Of a stretch of DNA of 64,000 nt, positions 40,870 through 50,227 are shown in pieces (within the stretch, counting starts at the first letter, position 1; each line of letters opens with the position of its first letter). Location of the stretch: NCBI RefSeq assembly GCF_014646895.1, contig NZ_BMOD01000025.1, positions 10,724 through 74,723 on the forward strand. The letters are read 5' to 3'. Origin of the DNA: Deinococcus roseus. Its GTDB lineage: Bacteria > Deinococcota > Deinococci > Deinococcales > Deinococcaceae. The notes under the pieces were generated by a model that did not search any database, had not been told where the DNA came from, and saw only the letters and a list, made by a program, of their open reading frames with translations. A program made the position numbers and the translations under genes.

Positions 40870-43800
40870 TCAGGACAGATCCAGCTCACCCAGCAACTGG
40901 GCCAGCAAGTCAGGATCTGCGTCCTGCAGCATCTGCACATCCAGGCGGCTGCCCAGGTGGTGGATGGTGAGGGGTTCAAACAGCGCTTCGCTGAGGTTGA
41001 GGCGCTGCCCACAGAGGGTTTCTGCCTGCTGTTGCAGGTGCAGGAGTGCGTGAATGTCCCCGCCCAGCGCAAAGAAATCTTCATGGATGCCCACCGGGTT
41101 GATGCCCAGCAGACCGGAAAACACCCCATGCAGGCTGTGCTCGGTGGGGGTGGTTGGGGGTGAGGTGTCCAGCGGTGCAGGAATCCAGGTGGGTTTCAGT
41201 TGCTTGCGGTCCACCTTGCCGTTGGGGGTGAGGGGAAAGTGCTGCACAAACTCAAAATGGGCAGGAACCATGTGGGGCGGCAAAAATTGCCCGAGGTGCT
41301 GGCGCAATTCCACTGCACTGATGGGGGTAGAGGTTTGCAGGTAAGCAGCAAGCTGGATTTCACCACCCACCTGCACCGGCAGCACCACCGCCTGTTGCAC
41401 CTGCGGGTGACGGCACAGCACCGCTTCAATTTCTCCGGGTTCAATGCGGAAACCCCGGACTTTCAGCTGGTGGTCGCTGCGCCCCACATAAAGCAGTTGC
41501 CCCTCTTGCACCCGCACCAGGTCACCGGTGCAGTACAGCCTTTCCTCACCCTGCTGCACAAAACGGGATTCGGTGAGTTCCGGGCGGTTCCAGTAGCCTT
41601 TCGCCACCCCCAGACCGCCAATCCACAGTTCCCCCACCGCTCCGGCAGGGACAGGTCTGAGCTGTTCGTCCAGCACGTGCAGGGAGGTGTTCAGAATGGG
41701 CTGACCCAGGGTGATGGGTGCCTCTGGCAGCATGCGTTGCAGCGTGGACCAGATGGTGGTTTCGGTGGGTCCGTACATGTTCCACAGCTCCACCCCCAGA
41801 GCCAGTATTTCTGCAGCCAGCTGGGCGGGCAGGGCCTCTCCTCCGATCAAGGCTTTGAAGGGTTTTTCGGGTGTCCAGCCAGCATCCAGCAGCATGCGCC
41901 AGGTGACCGGGGTGGCCTGCATCACTGTGGCTGTCCGGGCCAGTTCCATCAGAGCAGGGCCGTACATGGCTTCTTCTCTGGAGGCCAGCAGCACCGTTGC
42001 GCCCACCGTGAGAGGCAGGAACAGCTCCAGGCCCGCAATGTCAAAAGACAGGGTTGTCACGGCCAGCAGCACATCTTCTTCTGTGAGGCCAGGACGCTCC
42101 TGCATGGACAGCAGGAAGTTGTCGAGTCCTGCCCGGTTCACCATCACCCCTTTGGGCGCACCTGTTGAACCGGAGGTGTACATCAGGTAGGCCAGATCTT
42201 CCCCGCTGCAGTTCAGGGCAGGCGCAGTGTCGGGTTGCCGGGCCAGGGTGTCTGCCAGCCCCTGCAGCAGCAAAACCTCACAGGGAAACTGGAATTCCTG
42301 CTGCAGGGGCTGGCTGGTGATGAGGGCTTTCAGCTGGGCATCCTGCAGGATGTATTCCAGTCGGTCCCGGGGGAAACGGGGATCCAGCGGCACATAAGCC
42401 GCTCCGCTTTTCAGCACGGCCAGCAGGGCCAGCAGCATCTGGGGGCTGCGCTCCAGGCAGATGCCCACCCGGTCTGCTGGGGTGATGCCCTGCTGCAGCA
42501 ACTGGTGGGCCAGCCTGCTGGATTGTCGGTCCAGCTCGGAGTAACTGAGGTCTTCCTGCCGGGAGCGCACAGCCACTTTGTGGGGGTTCAGCATGGCCTG
42601 ACGCTGAAAGGCCTGCAGCAGGTGATGCTGCGGAACCTGCCTTTGCTCTCCCTGCCCCACCACCGCAACACCCATGGGGTGGTCCTGCACGGGCCGTTCC
42701 GGGAAGGCGGTGAGGCCCTGCAGCAGGCAAACATACTGATCCAGCAGGGTCTGCACGGCTTTCTCGCTGAACAGTTCGGTGCGGTATTCCAGCGTCAGCT
42801 GCTCTGGCGTGAACTGCACCCTCAGGTCATGCAGGCGGTGCGGCATGTGGGCAAACCGTTCCAGCAGCAGCCCTTCACCCAGCCAAAGAGGGTCTGCAGC
42901 CGTGAAAGCCAGCGGGCATACCGGATGCTGGCGGGGAACCCCGGACAGATTCGCCTGCTGCCACAACCCTGCATTGGACAGGGTTTTCTGTTCCTGCTGC
43001 ATCAGGTCTACAAAAGACATCTGACCCGTGATGTGCACGGCAACGGCCCTGCTTTGATGGGACAGCCAGAAGTTCTCCTGCCCACCCAGGCGGTAAATCA
43101 GCACCTGAAAAGCCGCAAAAGCAGTTTTTGCATCCAGCTTTCTGAGGGCATGCGGCCACTGGAAGGTCCGTTGTGCCGCCTTCCAGTGGGGCCGGGCAGG
43201 TCGGGCATAAGAAGCAGGGAGTTCAGCAGGAACCCCATCCCCTGCAGGCAGGTCCGTTTGTGGGCTGTCCTCCAGCAGAGGAAGACCCCGCGAACGCCGG
43301 GACACCTGTGCTGCAAACACATCCAGCGCAGCTTCATCCAGGCCCAGCGGGTGCGCCACCAGTCCGAACAGCATGCCTTGTGGCAGACTGGCACTGAAAG
43401 AGCGCAGGAGTGGCGGGTGCTGCAGGTCAAAAGGGCTGTGCAGCTGCACCTCCAGCCAGGAGGTCAGGTTTTCTGGCTTGTTTTCGCTGTGCTGATGGGC
43501 AACCACACCTGCAGGGACTGCACGTGCTCCGTTCAGGTCCACCACCGTGTGCAACTCAGGGGTGGCTTCCAGCGCCTCCTGAACCCAGCCTTTCAGCGTT
43601 TCAGGGTCCACGGCTGGCCCTTCCCACAGCCGGACATGGTGTTGCAGGTCGGAGGGCTGCAATTGCTGCAGCAGCAAAGAGAGGGTCTGGTGGGCGTTCA
43701 GCGTTCTGGGTGGCTTCTCAGGCTGATGGCTTCTGGTCTGGGGTGCAAATATGGGCTCCTCAACCACCCGAATCCCCAGGTCCCGCAGCACCTTTGCGGT

Positions 43801-46800
43801 CTTCTCGATGGTGAGGCGACCATCGAAAAACACCTGCTGGGGCAGCATCACCCCAAAATGCCCATTTAAATGGGTCCAGAGTTGCACCACCTGCAAAGAA
43901 CTGCCTCCCAGTTCAAAGAAACTGTCCTGGATTCCCACTTCAGGCAAGCCCAGCACCTTCTGCCAGAGGTGCTGCAGCACCCTTTCCAGGCTGTCGCGGG
44001 CCGTCCGGGTGGGTTTTTGCTGGGAGGGTGCATTTTCAGCAGTCCGGGGTTGCAACTCCAGGGTTTCCCCGTTCAGCAGGGCATCCAGGCTCTGGTTGAA
44101 CAGCACAGAGAGTTCATGGACCACTTTTCTGAGGGGCCATTTGCAGTCCCAGTCTAGGCGCACGCCTTCCGGGTGGACTGTTTCACCCACCGTGAGGCGC
44201 AAGTCCTGCTGGGTCATGCTGGCGGGCACCACCCCTTGCAGGCGTGCCGTGAGGTTTTGCCGGGTGATTTCCGGGATGCGTTCCAGGCCCTGCATCACAA
44301 AACCTGCGTTCAGGGGAGTGGCATTGCGGTCTGCTTCACGCAATCCGGGCAGCAGCACTTCATAAGGCAGCAGGTGCTTCAGGCCAGCGAGCACCGTCTG
44401 GCGCATCTCGCTGCCAAAGCGTTCTGCAGGGATCTGGCCTGACCAATGACTGCGCACCGGGAGCACATTCACAAAACAACCTGCCGTGTGCTGCCAGTTT
44501 CCCCGGCGGCCTGAAACCACCACACCAGTCATGACCTGCTCTGCCCTGCTGTGCTGGTGGAGGGCCAGATGGTACGCAGAGAGCAGCACCATGAAGGGGG
44601 TCATCTGTTGCGCGCGGGCATGCTTTTTCACCTGCTCCCAGCGGCTCCAGGGCAGCACTTCCGTGTGCCTGCTGAGCCGGTCCACGGCAGACAGAGGATC
44701 TGGGAAGGCAACGGCAGGGCGTGCGCCTGCAAACTGGGTTTCCCAGTACTGCAGGTGCCCTGCTGTCGGGGGTTGCTGGTGCTGCACATGCTCCTGATAG
44801 GAAGCCGCTGTGGGGGTCTGGTTCAGCAGGCCCTGCAGCAACACCTCCAGCGAGAAGTAATCTCCGGCAATGTGGTGCAGCGTCACGCCCAGTTCAAACC
44901 GTTCATGTCCACACTGGAAAAGCATGGCCCTGAGCATGCAAGGTCCGGTCAGGTCGATGGGATCTTCGCTGAGGCCTTCCAGCACCTTCGCCATCACCCG
45001 CTCCTGCTGGTCTGCCTGCAGGTTTTGCAGGTCCAGCAGGGGAAGGTCGGGGGTGTAAGGTGCTTCCAATTGCTGCAGGGGGCCTGAAGCAGCAAGGTGG
45101 TAAGAGGTGCGCAAAACCGGATGACTGAAAACCAGCTGGGTCAGACGCCCTTGCAAGAGGTTCGGGGTCCAGGGGCCTTCCAGGGCGATGCGAGCGGTGA
45201 TGTGGCTGGCATGGGTGGCCTGATGGGATTGCAGGAAAGCATCCAACAACCAGAATTGCCGCTGTTCCGGGCTGAGGGGAAAGGGAGCAGACGTTTCCGG
45301 CGAGGTGAGGGCCACTGCAGGCTGGTTTTCCGCAGGGTTTTTCAGTTGCTGGCGGATCTCCCGGATGGACATCCCCGCAAGCAAATCTTCCAGTGAAACT
45401 TCAGAACGTGCAGACAGCCAGTGCTGGAACTCCATGAGTTTCAGCGAATCCAGACCCAGTTGCAGAAGGGAGAGGTCATCTTGCAGCTCATGGGCAGCAA
45501 AGGGTCCCAGTTGCATGAGTTGCAGGGAGAGGGGATCCTGCGGAGCAGCAGGCGTTTCAAGGGACTTTGCACCTTCCAGAGCAACAATTTCACTTTGCAG
45601 AAAGCGTGCACGGGTCAGGGTGCGTTGCAGTTTTCCGCTGGAGGTCTTCTCCAGGCTGCCAGGAGGAACCAGCAGCAGGTGCCGCAACTGCAACTGGTGC
45701 TCCAGGGCCACCGCTTCACGCACATCCTGCAGCACCCCCCCCAGGTCGGTTTTGCGGTGGGAGCGGCGCACCTCCTGCACCACCACCAGTTCTCCCGCTT
45801 CATCGGTGAACGCCACCCCTGCTCCGGGTTCCAGGGCAGCATGGCTGGATTGCACCGTGGCTTCGATGTCCTGCGGGTAGTGGTTGCGCCCCCGCACGAT
45901 CAGCACTTCCTTGATGCGGCCCGTGACGAACAGTTCCTGCTGCCACAGGAAACCCAGGTCTCCGGTGGGAAAACCAGCTTCTGCCCTGGGGGGTTTGTGC
46001 CAGTAGCCAGGGCTGACACTGGGTCCAGACACCACAATCTCCCCAATTTTTCCCTCCGGGAGGGGCAGTCCGGTCTGGGGGTCCAGGATGTCCACCTGCA
46101 GTCCCTCTCGCACCTGTCCGCATCCCACCAGTTCGCGGCCCTGGGGGTCTGGAACGGCCTGGTGCTGCTGCAGCTGTTCAGGGTTGAAGGTGGAGGACAT
46201 CCAGGGTTCACGGGCGTCTCCTCCGGTGACCATCAGGGTGGCCTCGGCCAGTCCGTAGCAGGGATACAGGGCTTTTTCCTGAAAACCAGACGTCAGAAAG
46301 GCCTCTGAGAACTGCCGCAACACTGCAGGTCGGATGGGTTCTGCGCCACAGAATGCCACTTCCCAGCAGGACAGGTCCAGGGTCTCGCGGAACTCGGGGG
46401 TGGTTTTCTGCACGCACAGTTCATAAGCGAAGTTGGGGCCTCCGCTGCAGGTGGCCCTTTCATTTGCGATGTGCTGCAACCAGCTTTCTGGTTTTTTCAG
46501 GAAGGCCACCGGAGGCATCAGGTGCACCTCGAACCCCACAAAAAGCGGGGTGAGGATGCCCCCGATCAGGCCCATGTCGTGGTAAGGTGGCAGCCAGATC
46601 ATGCCTTTGCTGTCCTGGTGCAACCTGAAAGCATCCTGGATGGTTTTCAGGTTGCTGAGCAGGTTCTGGTGGGTGAGTTTCACCCCTTTGGGGGCCGAGG
46701 TGGACCCGGAGGTGTACTGCAGGAAAGCCAGGCTGTCCGGGCGCACCAGGGGCCGCTGGTACGTTGCAGCCTGTTCATCGGGGATCTGGTCGGTGGCCAT

Positions 46801-47238
46801 CCACTGGCAGCGCGGATCTGCAAGACGCTGGGGGTGTTTGCTGTGAAGGCCCTTGATTGTGGCAGAGGTGCTGAGGATCAGGCGGGCCTGTGCATCGTGC
46901 AACACGGCATCCAGTCGCCCCATGGTGCGTTCCGAGGCGGGAGGATAGGCAGGAACGGCCACCACCCCGGCATACAGGCAGCCCAGGAAGGCCTGAATGT
47001 ACTCCAGTCCTGCGGGGTACATCAGCACGGCGCGGTCTCCGGGCTTGAGGGTGGCTTGCAGGACGGCGGCAATGCTGCGGGCCCGCACATCCAGGTGCTG
47101 GTAACTCAGGGAGCTGCGCTGCTGGTTTTCGCTGTGAAAGGTGAATCCCATCTGATCGGGTTGCTGGGAAGCGCGGAGGGCACACAAATCAAGCAAGGTA
47201 TCCAGGGGCTGTGATGAACCGGGTGAATGAATGTGCAT
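40870..47238 (-). CDS. FAAL-NRPS hybrid: FAAL-T-C-T-C*-A(Gly)-T*
   Basis: 2122 residues from ATG 47238 (a TTG at 47253 is an alternative; no clear RBS for either). Fatty-acyl-AMP ligase 1-560 (FLQYTSGSTSAPKGVKLTHQ), T1 with LGLDSLK (about 596), C1 650-1070 with HHIAGDY, T2 with GGSS (about 1111), a shortened C* domain 1195-1500 with HPLGLDE at the active-site position, A 1525-2020 with code D-I-L-Q-L-G-M-I-W-K (glycine pattern), and T* with GGDI at about 2061 where the phosphopantetheine serine should be (ATT at 41053-41055). It should start the chain with a fatty acid and add glycine. C1-T2 has no adenylation domain of its own. First gene of the operon. Confidence 0.92.
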   Translation of the reverse strand: MHIHSPGSSQPLDTLLDLCALRASQQPDQMGFTFHSENQQRSSLSYQHLDVRARSIAAVLQATLKPGDRAVLMYPAGLEYIQAFLGCLYAGVVAVPAYPPASERTMGRLDAVLHDAQARLILSTSATIKGLHSKHPQRLADPRCQWMATDQIPDEQAATYQRPLVRPDSLAFLQYTSGSTSAPKGVKLTHQNLLSNLKTIQDAFRLHQDSKGMIWLPPYHDMGLIGGILTPLFVGFEVHLMPPVAFLKKPESWLQHIANERATCSGGPNFAYELCVQKTTPEFRETLDLSCWEVAFCGAEPIRPAVLRQFSEAFLTSGFQEKALYPCYGLAEATLMVTGGDAREPWMSSTFNPEQLQQHQAVPDPQGRELVGCGQVREGLQVDILDPQTGLPLPEGKIGEIVVSGPSVSPGYWHKPPRAEAGFPTGDLGFLWQQELFVTGRIKEVLIVRGRNHYPQDIEATVQSSHAALEPGAGVAFTDEAGELVVVQEVRRSHRKTDLGGVLQDVREAVALEHQLQLRHLLLVPPGSLEKTSSGKLQRTLTRARFLQSEIVALEGAKSLETPAAPQDPLSLQLMQLGPFAAHELQDDLSLLQLGLDSLKLMEFQHWLSARSEVSLEDLLAGMSIREIRQQLKNPAENQPAVALTSPETSAPFPLSPEQRQFWLLDAFLQSHQATHASHITARIALEGPWTPNLLQGRLTQLVFSHPVLRTSYHLAASGPLQQLEAPYTPDLPLLDLQNLQADQQERVMAKVLEGLSEDPIDLTGPCMLRAMLFQCGHERFELGVTLHHIAGDYFSLEVLLQGLLNQTPTAASYQEHVQHQQPPTAGHLQYWETQFAGARPAVAFPDPLSAVDRLSRHTEVLPWSRWEQVKKHARAQQMTPFMVLLSAYHLALHQHSRAEQVMTGVVVSGRRGNWQHTAGCFVNVLPVRSHWSGQIPAERFGSEMRQTVLAGLKHLLPYEVLLPGLREADRNATPLNAGFVMQGLERIPEITRQNLTARLQGVVPASMTQQDLRLTVGETVHPEGVRLDWDCKWPLRKVVHELSVLFNQSLDALLNGETLELQPRTAENAPSQQKPTRTARDSLERVLQHLWQKVLGLPEVGIQDSFFELGGSSLQVVQLWTHLNGHFGVMLPQQVFFDGRLTIEKTAKVLRDLGIRVVEEPIFAPQTRSHQPEKPPRTLNAHQTLSLLLQQLQPSDLQHHVRLWEGPAVDPETLKGWVQEALEATPELHTVVDLNGARAVPAGVVAHQHSENKPENLTSWLEVQLHSPFDLQHPPLLRSFSASLPQGMLFGLVAHPLGLDEAALDVFAAQVSRRSRGLPLLEDSPQTDLPAGDGVPAELPASYARPARPHWKAAQRTFQWPHALRKLDAKTAFAAFQVLIYRLGGQENFWLSHQSRAVAVHITGQMSFVDLMQQEQKTLSNAGLWQQANLSGVPRQHPVCPLAFTAADPLWLGEGLLLERFAHMPHRLHDLRVQFTPEQLTLEYRTELFSEKAVQTLLDQYVCLLQGLTAFPERPVQDHPMGVAVVGQGEQRQVPQHHLLQAFQRQAMLNPHKVAVRSRQEDLSYSELDRQSSRLAHQLLQQGITPADRVGICLERSPQMLLALLAVLKSGAAYVPLDPRFPRDRLEYILQDAQLKALITSQPLQQEFQFPCEVLLLQGLADTLARQPDTAPALNCSGEDLAYLMYTSGSTGAPKGVMVNRAGLDNFLLSMQERPGLTEEDVLLAVTTLSFDIAGLELFLPLTVGATVLLASREEAMYGPALMELARTATVMQATPVTWRMLLDAGWTPEKPFKALIGGEALPAQLAAEILALGVELWNMYGPTETTIWSTLQRMLPEAPITLGQPILNTSLHVLDEQLRPVPAGAVGELWIGGLGVAKGYWNRPELTESRFVQQGEERLYCTGDLVRVQEGQLLYVGRSDHQLKVRGFRIEPGEIEAVLCRHPQVQQAVVLPVQVGGEIQLAAYLQTSTPISAVELRQHLGQFLPPHMVPAHFEFVQHFPLTPNGKVDRKQLKPTWIPAPLDTSPPTTPTEHSLHGVFSGLLGINPVGIHEDFFALGGDIHALLHLQQQAETLCGQRLNLSEALFEPLTIHHLGSRLDVQMLQDADPDLLAQLLGELDLS

Positions 47239-47610
47239 AAATTTCGAGTTCAACCTAACAGGTCAAAATCAGGTTTCTGGCACCATCGGTCTAGGTTTCA
47301 GGGAAATGCCTTAGCTTTGCCAGGGAAAACACCTTAAGTTCCAGCAAACGAAAGACAGCAGATTTGCAAGCGTTGCCCGGAATGGCCTTCGGTGCAAAAT
47401 CTCACCCAGAGAGCAATTTTAACGTACAGGAAAATCCAGAGGCATGCCTTTGCCGCGCTGATTTACAAAAGGGTTACATCATTTGACATTGTTTGGTCTG
47501 TCAAAAAACATTGTTTTTGCTCTTGAAAAACGCCAGGGGCAGCCTCAGAAGGCTGTCTCTTTTGAATATGGTTTTGCAAAAAAATACAGAACTGCATGAA
47601 ATCATGCAAT
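47239..47610. other. Intergenic region holding the operon promoter
   Basis: 372 bp between the GNAT gene and the first NRPS gene, lower in GC than its surroundings and without a gene. The promoter of the 30-kb operon should lie here on the minus strand. TTGACC (47262-47267) with a 17-base spacer to AATTTA just before the ATG is the best -35/-10 pair I see, and it is weak. A 6-bp hairpin CAGCCT (47540) / AGGCTG (47550) with T-runs on either side may terminate the GNAT transcript. Confidence 0.4.
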
Positions 47611-48420
47611 TCATGCCTGCTGCAGGTTGAGCTGGGTGTACGCCAGATGAAACCCCTGTGCCTGCACATGGCGGGCCGAAGCAGAACCTGCATCCGCCAC
47701 CAGCAAAGCAAATTCCGCTCCCTGCTCTGCAGCCAGGGCCAGTCGGGTCTGCAACAGCAACTGGTGCAACCCCTGCCTGCGGAAAGCAGGCACCGTGGCA
47801 TCTCCATTCAGAAAAGCCAGTCCGTCAAGCACCTGCACACAGGCCACCGCAGCCACTTGATCCCCCTGGTGCACCACCAGGCAGGTGGTGCCAGGACGCT
47901 CCAGGGAAACCACATTGAACAGTGCCGAAGCTTCCGTGCACTGCATTTCCCAGGCCAGATGCACCGCCTGCACCCAGGTTTCCCGGTCCGTCACCCGTTC
48001 CACCCTAAAACCCGCCAGCGGCTCTGGTCTGAAAGCACGGATCGGCAGCACAAATTTTCCAGACAACGAAGCCACCCGGTACTGGCGTTCCATCAGGTCA
48101 TGCAGCACCTCTGGCTTTCCCAGAGAAGAAAAAGAAACAGCAGGACTGAGGCCACAGGAACGGTACAGGTCTTCGGCCTGCTGCCACTCATGGGCCGTCC
48201 CCCCGGAAAATTCAGCCCCGGAAATGCGGTTGATGGGGTGGTCCCTGCCCATCAAAAGGGCCATCCCCGCTCCCACAGGCAGGATCTGCGCTTCAGATTC
48301 AGGACTGAGCCTCTGCAATCCCATCACATACGCAGCGGCCACCTGGGTGTTGAACTGCTCAAGCCTTGCTGCAAAATCCTGATCCACAAACAAAGGGGCC
48401 ACTGGGGCAATGGAGGTCAT
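47611..48420 (-). CDS. GNAT acetyltransferase next to the NRPS operon
   Basis: 269 residues. The C-terminal half is a GNAT acyl-CoA-binding domain (CLVVHQGDQVAAVACVQVLD, then FLNGDATVPAFRRQGLHQLL with the RxxGxH loop at about 221-226). The N-terminal half (1-130) is less conserved and may be a degenerate second GNAT fold. The start follows the -10-like TACACT by 7 bases, so the mRNA should be leaderless. It reads in the same direction as the NRPS operon and lies directly upstream. Acetylation of an amine, for instance on 2,3-diaminopropionate, would protect the producer, as ZmaR does for zwittermicin A. That role is inference from position. Confidence 0.75.
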   Translation of the reverse strand: MTSIAPVAPLFVDQDFAARLEQFNTQVAAAYVMGLQRLSPESEAQILPVGAGMALLMGRDHPINRISGAEFSGGTAHEWQQAEDLYRSCGLSPAVSFSSLGKPEVLHDLMERQYRVASLSGKFVLPIRAFRPEPLAGFRVERVTDRETWVQAVHLAWEMQCTEASALFNVVSLERPGTTCLVVHQGDQVAAVACVQVLDGLAFLNGDATVPAFRRQGLHQLLLQTRLALAAEQGAEFALLVADAGSASARHVQAQGFHLAYTQLNLQQA

Positions 48421-48427
48421 GGCCCAC

Positions 48428-48433
48428 AGTGTA
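48428..48433 (-). promoter_or_regulatory. -10 hexamer of a leaderless promoter (GNAT gene)
   Basis: TACACT on the minus strand, 7 bases before ATG 48420. There is no ribosome-binding site between them. No convincing -35. Confidence 0.45.
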
Positions 48434-48790
48434 AGAACCTTCGGGGAAAAACCCTATACGGGATCTTCCTGATCTGCAATGTCTTCCCTGTCTGGACCCG
48501 CCCTTCCAGGCCATCCACTTTGGGGAGGAGGGGTTGTAAAGCGAAGTTTTTCTGTTGCCGTTCAATGAACTGGCACTTCACGGCCGTTCTTTCGCGAAAT
48601 ACTTCGCTGCCGTCTTGGGCAGAACGGCACCTAGAATGGGGCCTGCCCGCAGCTTTAAATACTGTGTTTCCTTCAAGGGTTCTCTGGAATCATCCCTTGC
48701 ATCCGTTTGGGTGCCTGACAAAAGACCTAGACTGAATTGGGATTTTGTCCACTCCGGATGTCCCGCCTGAGCCTTCAAGGGAGTTGCTCC
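48434..48790. other. Intergenic region between divergent GNAT and GGDEF genes
   Basis: 357 bp without a credible gene. It should contain the promoter of the diguanylate cyclase. AAGGGAG at 48776-48782 is its ribosome-binding site. A hairpin-like GCCGTCTTGGGCAGAACGGC lies near 48610-48629. Nothing else is supported. Confidence 0.4.
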
Positions 48791-50047
48791 ATGACCTCCA
48801 ATCCAGATCTCACATCCAAAACCATCACCTTGATTTTCAATGGAGATTTTGAGTTGCTGGACCACACGGTCCAGGACCTGACTTTGCTGGACTTTTTCCT
48901 CAGTCACACCGAAATGTTTCGCAAAACCTCCTGCGGCATCCTGCCCGCCACTGGTCCTGCTGTCCAGAAGGCCCATGGCTACCAGAGGGAGACTTCGGCA
49001 AAAGGGCAGCTGCAACTGATTCACTTGCACCCACTGGAGAACCTGACCTGGGTGCAACTTGAAGCAGAATTGAAGCATGCGAATGCCATGCTGGAGGTGA
49101 TGGCCGTGCTGGCAGACCCCTCTCTTTCCGCTGAACGCTGGGTCACCCAGGTGATCGCCCACATCAGTCAGGCTGCCCAGGCCGATGGATCATTTCTGGC
49201 TGTACAACAAGGTGACACCATGGTCCTTTGTCCCCCACAGGATTCTGTCCTGCTGGCGCAGAACCCAGTTTCACAGGCCAGGCGGGCCAGGGACCTCTTG
49301 TGGCAGGTGGCCACCACTGGCGTGTCGGTCTGCCATGACCATGTGCAACACAGTCCCGAAAACCTGCCCCTGTTTCTGGGCTTTGATCCTCCAGACCTGC
49401 AGTCTGTTGCCATGCTTTCCCTGACCCCCAGCGGATCTGAACGTGCTCTGGTGTTCTGTGCCTACCGCCTGGGTGTCCCCTGGAACACTGGGGTGCAGGA
49501 CATGTTTGAACGTGCCCTGATGGCCCTGAGGACGGCCCTGGAGAAGCGTCGGCAGTGGAGGCAATTGCAAACCGCTGCCACCCATGATGGACTGACTGGA
49601 CTGGCCAACCGTTCGGCGTTTGAACGGGACCTGGACCTCCAGATGGCCCAGTCCCTCCGCCACGGGCATCCGCTGGGTGTGCTGGTGCTGGACATCGACG
49701 GCCTCAAAAAGATCAACGACGAGCACGGACACCTTCGGGGAGACCAGTTGCTGCAAAGCTTTTCCCGGGGCCTCAGGAGGCACATGAGGATCGGGGATGT
49801 GTGCTACCGACTGGGTGGGGATGAATTTGCCGTGATGTTGACGCACAGTGCCGTGGGCAACAGAAGAGCCCTCCAGAAGCGCATCCGGCTGGTGATGCAG
49901 GACGTGCATCACCAGGGTTTCAAATCTGCCGGGGTCAGTCTGGGTCTGGCCTTCTTTCCACAGGAAGGCCAGACCCCCCAGGCGTTGTTGAAGCTGGCCG
50001 ATGAGCGGATGTACCTCATGAAAAAACTTCACCACCAGCACCCGTGA
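48791..50047 (+). CDS. Diguanylate cyclase with N-terminal GAF-like region
   Basis: 418-residue soluble protein that makes cyclic di-GMP. The C-terminal GGDEF domain (about 260-415) has an intact active site, LGGDEFAV (about 341-348), and the allosteric I-site RIGD five residues before it. The N-terminal 250 residues resemble a GAF sensor after a short helix (ELKHANAMLEVMAVLADPSL). ATG 48791 is preferred: AAGGGAG lies 8 bases upstream and the longer frame adds only a poor leader. It faces a GT2 polysaccharide synthase gene across a shared terminator; c-di-GMP control of exopolysaccharide is plausible but no PilZ domain is visible. Confidence 0.92.
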   Translation: MTSNPDLTSKTITLIFNGDFELLDHTVQDLTLLDFFLSHTEMFRKTSCGILPATGPAVQKAHGYQRETSAKGQLQLIHLHPLENLTWVQLEAELKHANAMLEVMAVLADPSLSAERWVTQVIAHISQAAQADGSFLAVQQGDTMVLCPPQDSVLLAQNPVSQARRARDLLWQVATTGVSVCHDHVQHSPENLPLFLGFDPPDLQSVAMLSLTPSGSERALVFCAYRLGVPWNTGVQDMFERALMALRTALEKRRQWRQLQTAATHDGLTGLANRSAFERDLDLQMAQSLRHGHPLGVLVLDIDGLKKINDEHGHLRGDQLLQSFSRGLRRHMRIGDVCYRLGGDEFAVMLTHSAVGNRRALQKRIRLVMQDVHHQGFKSAGVSLGLAFFPQEGQTPQALLKLADERMYLMKKLHHQHP

Positions 50048-50168
50048 ACCCATGTTGACGGCCACCTCATCCAGTGACCAGCAGCGTTTGGGACAGGCTC
50101 TGGCGGTAAAGTTCTTCTGAAACCAGGAAACTGACCCGGCTGAAATCCAGCAGGCTTTTTCAAAAGGC

Positions 50169-50213
50169 TCATGCAGGGGTTTGTTTCCTTGACTGTATGG
50201 ACCCCCTGCATGA
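50169..50213. terminator. Bidirectional hairpin between GGDEF and GT2 genes
   Basis: Perfect 11-bp stem TCATGCAGGGG (50169-50179) / CCCCTGCATGA (50203-50213). It lies between convergent gene ends at 50047 and 50228. Confidence 0.65.
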
Positions 50214-50227
50214 AGGGCTTTGATGCA

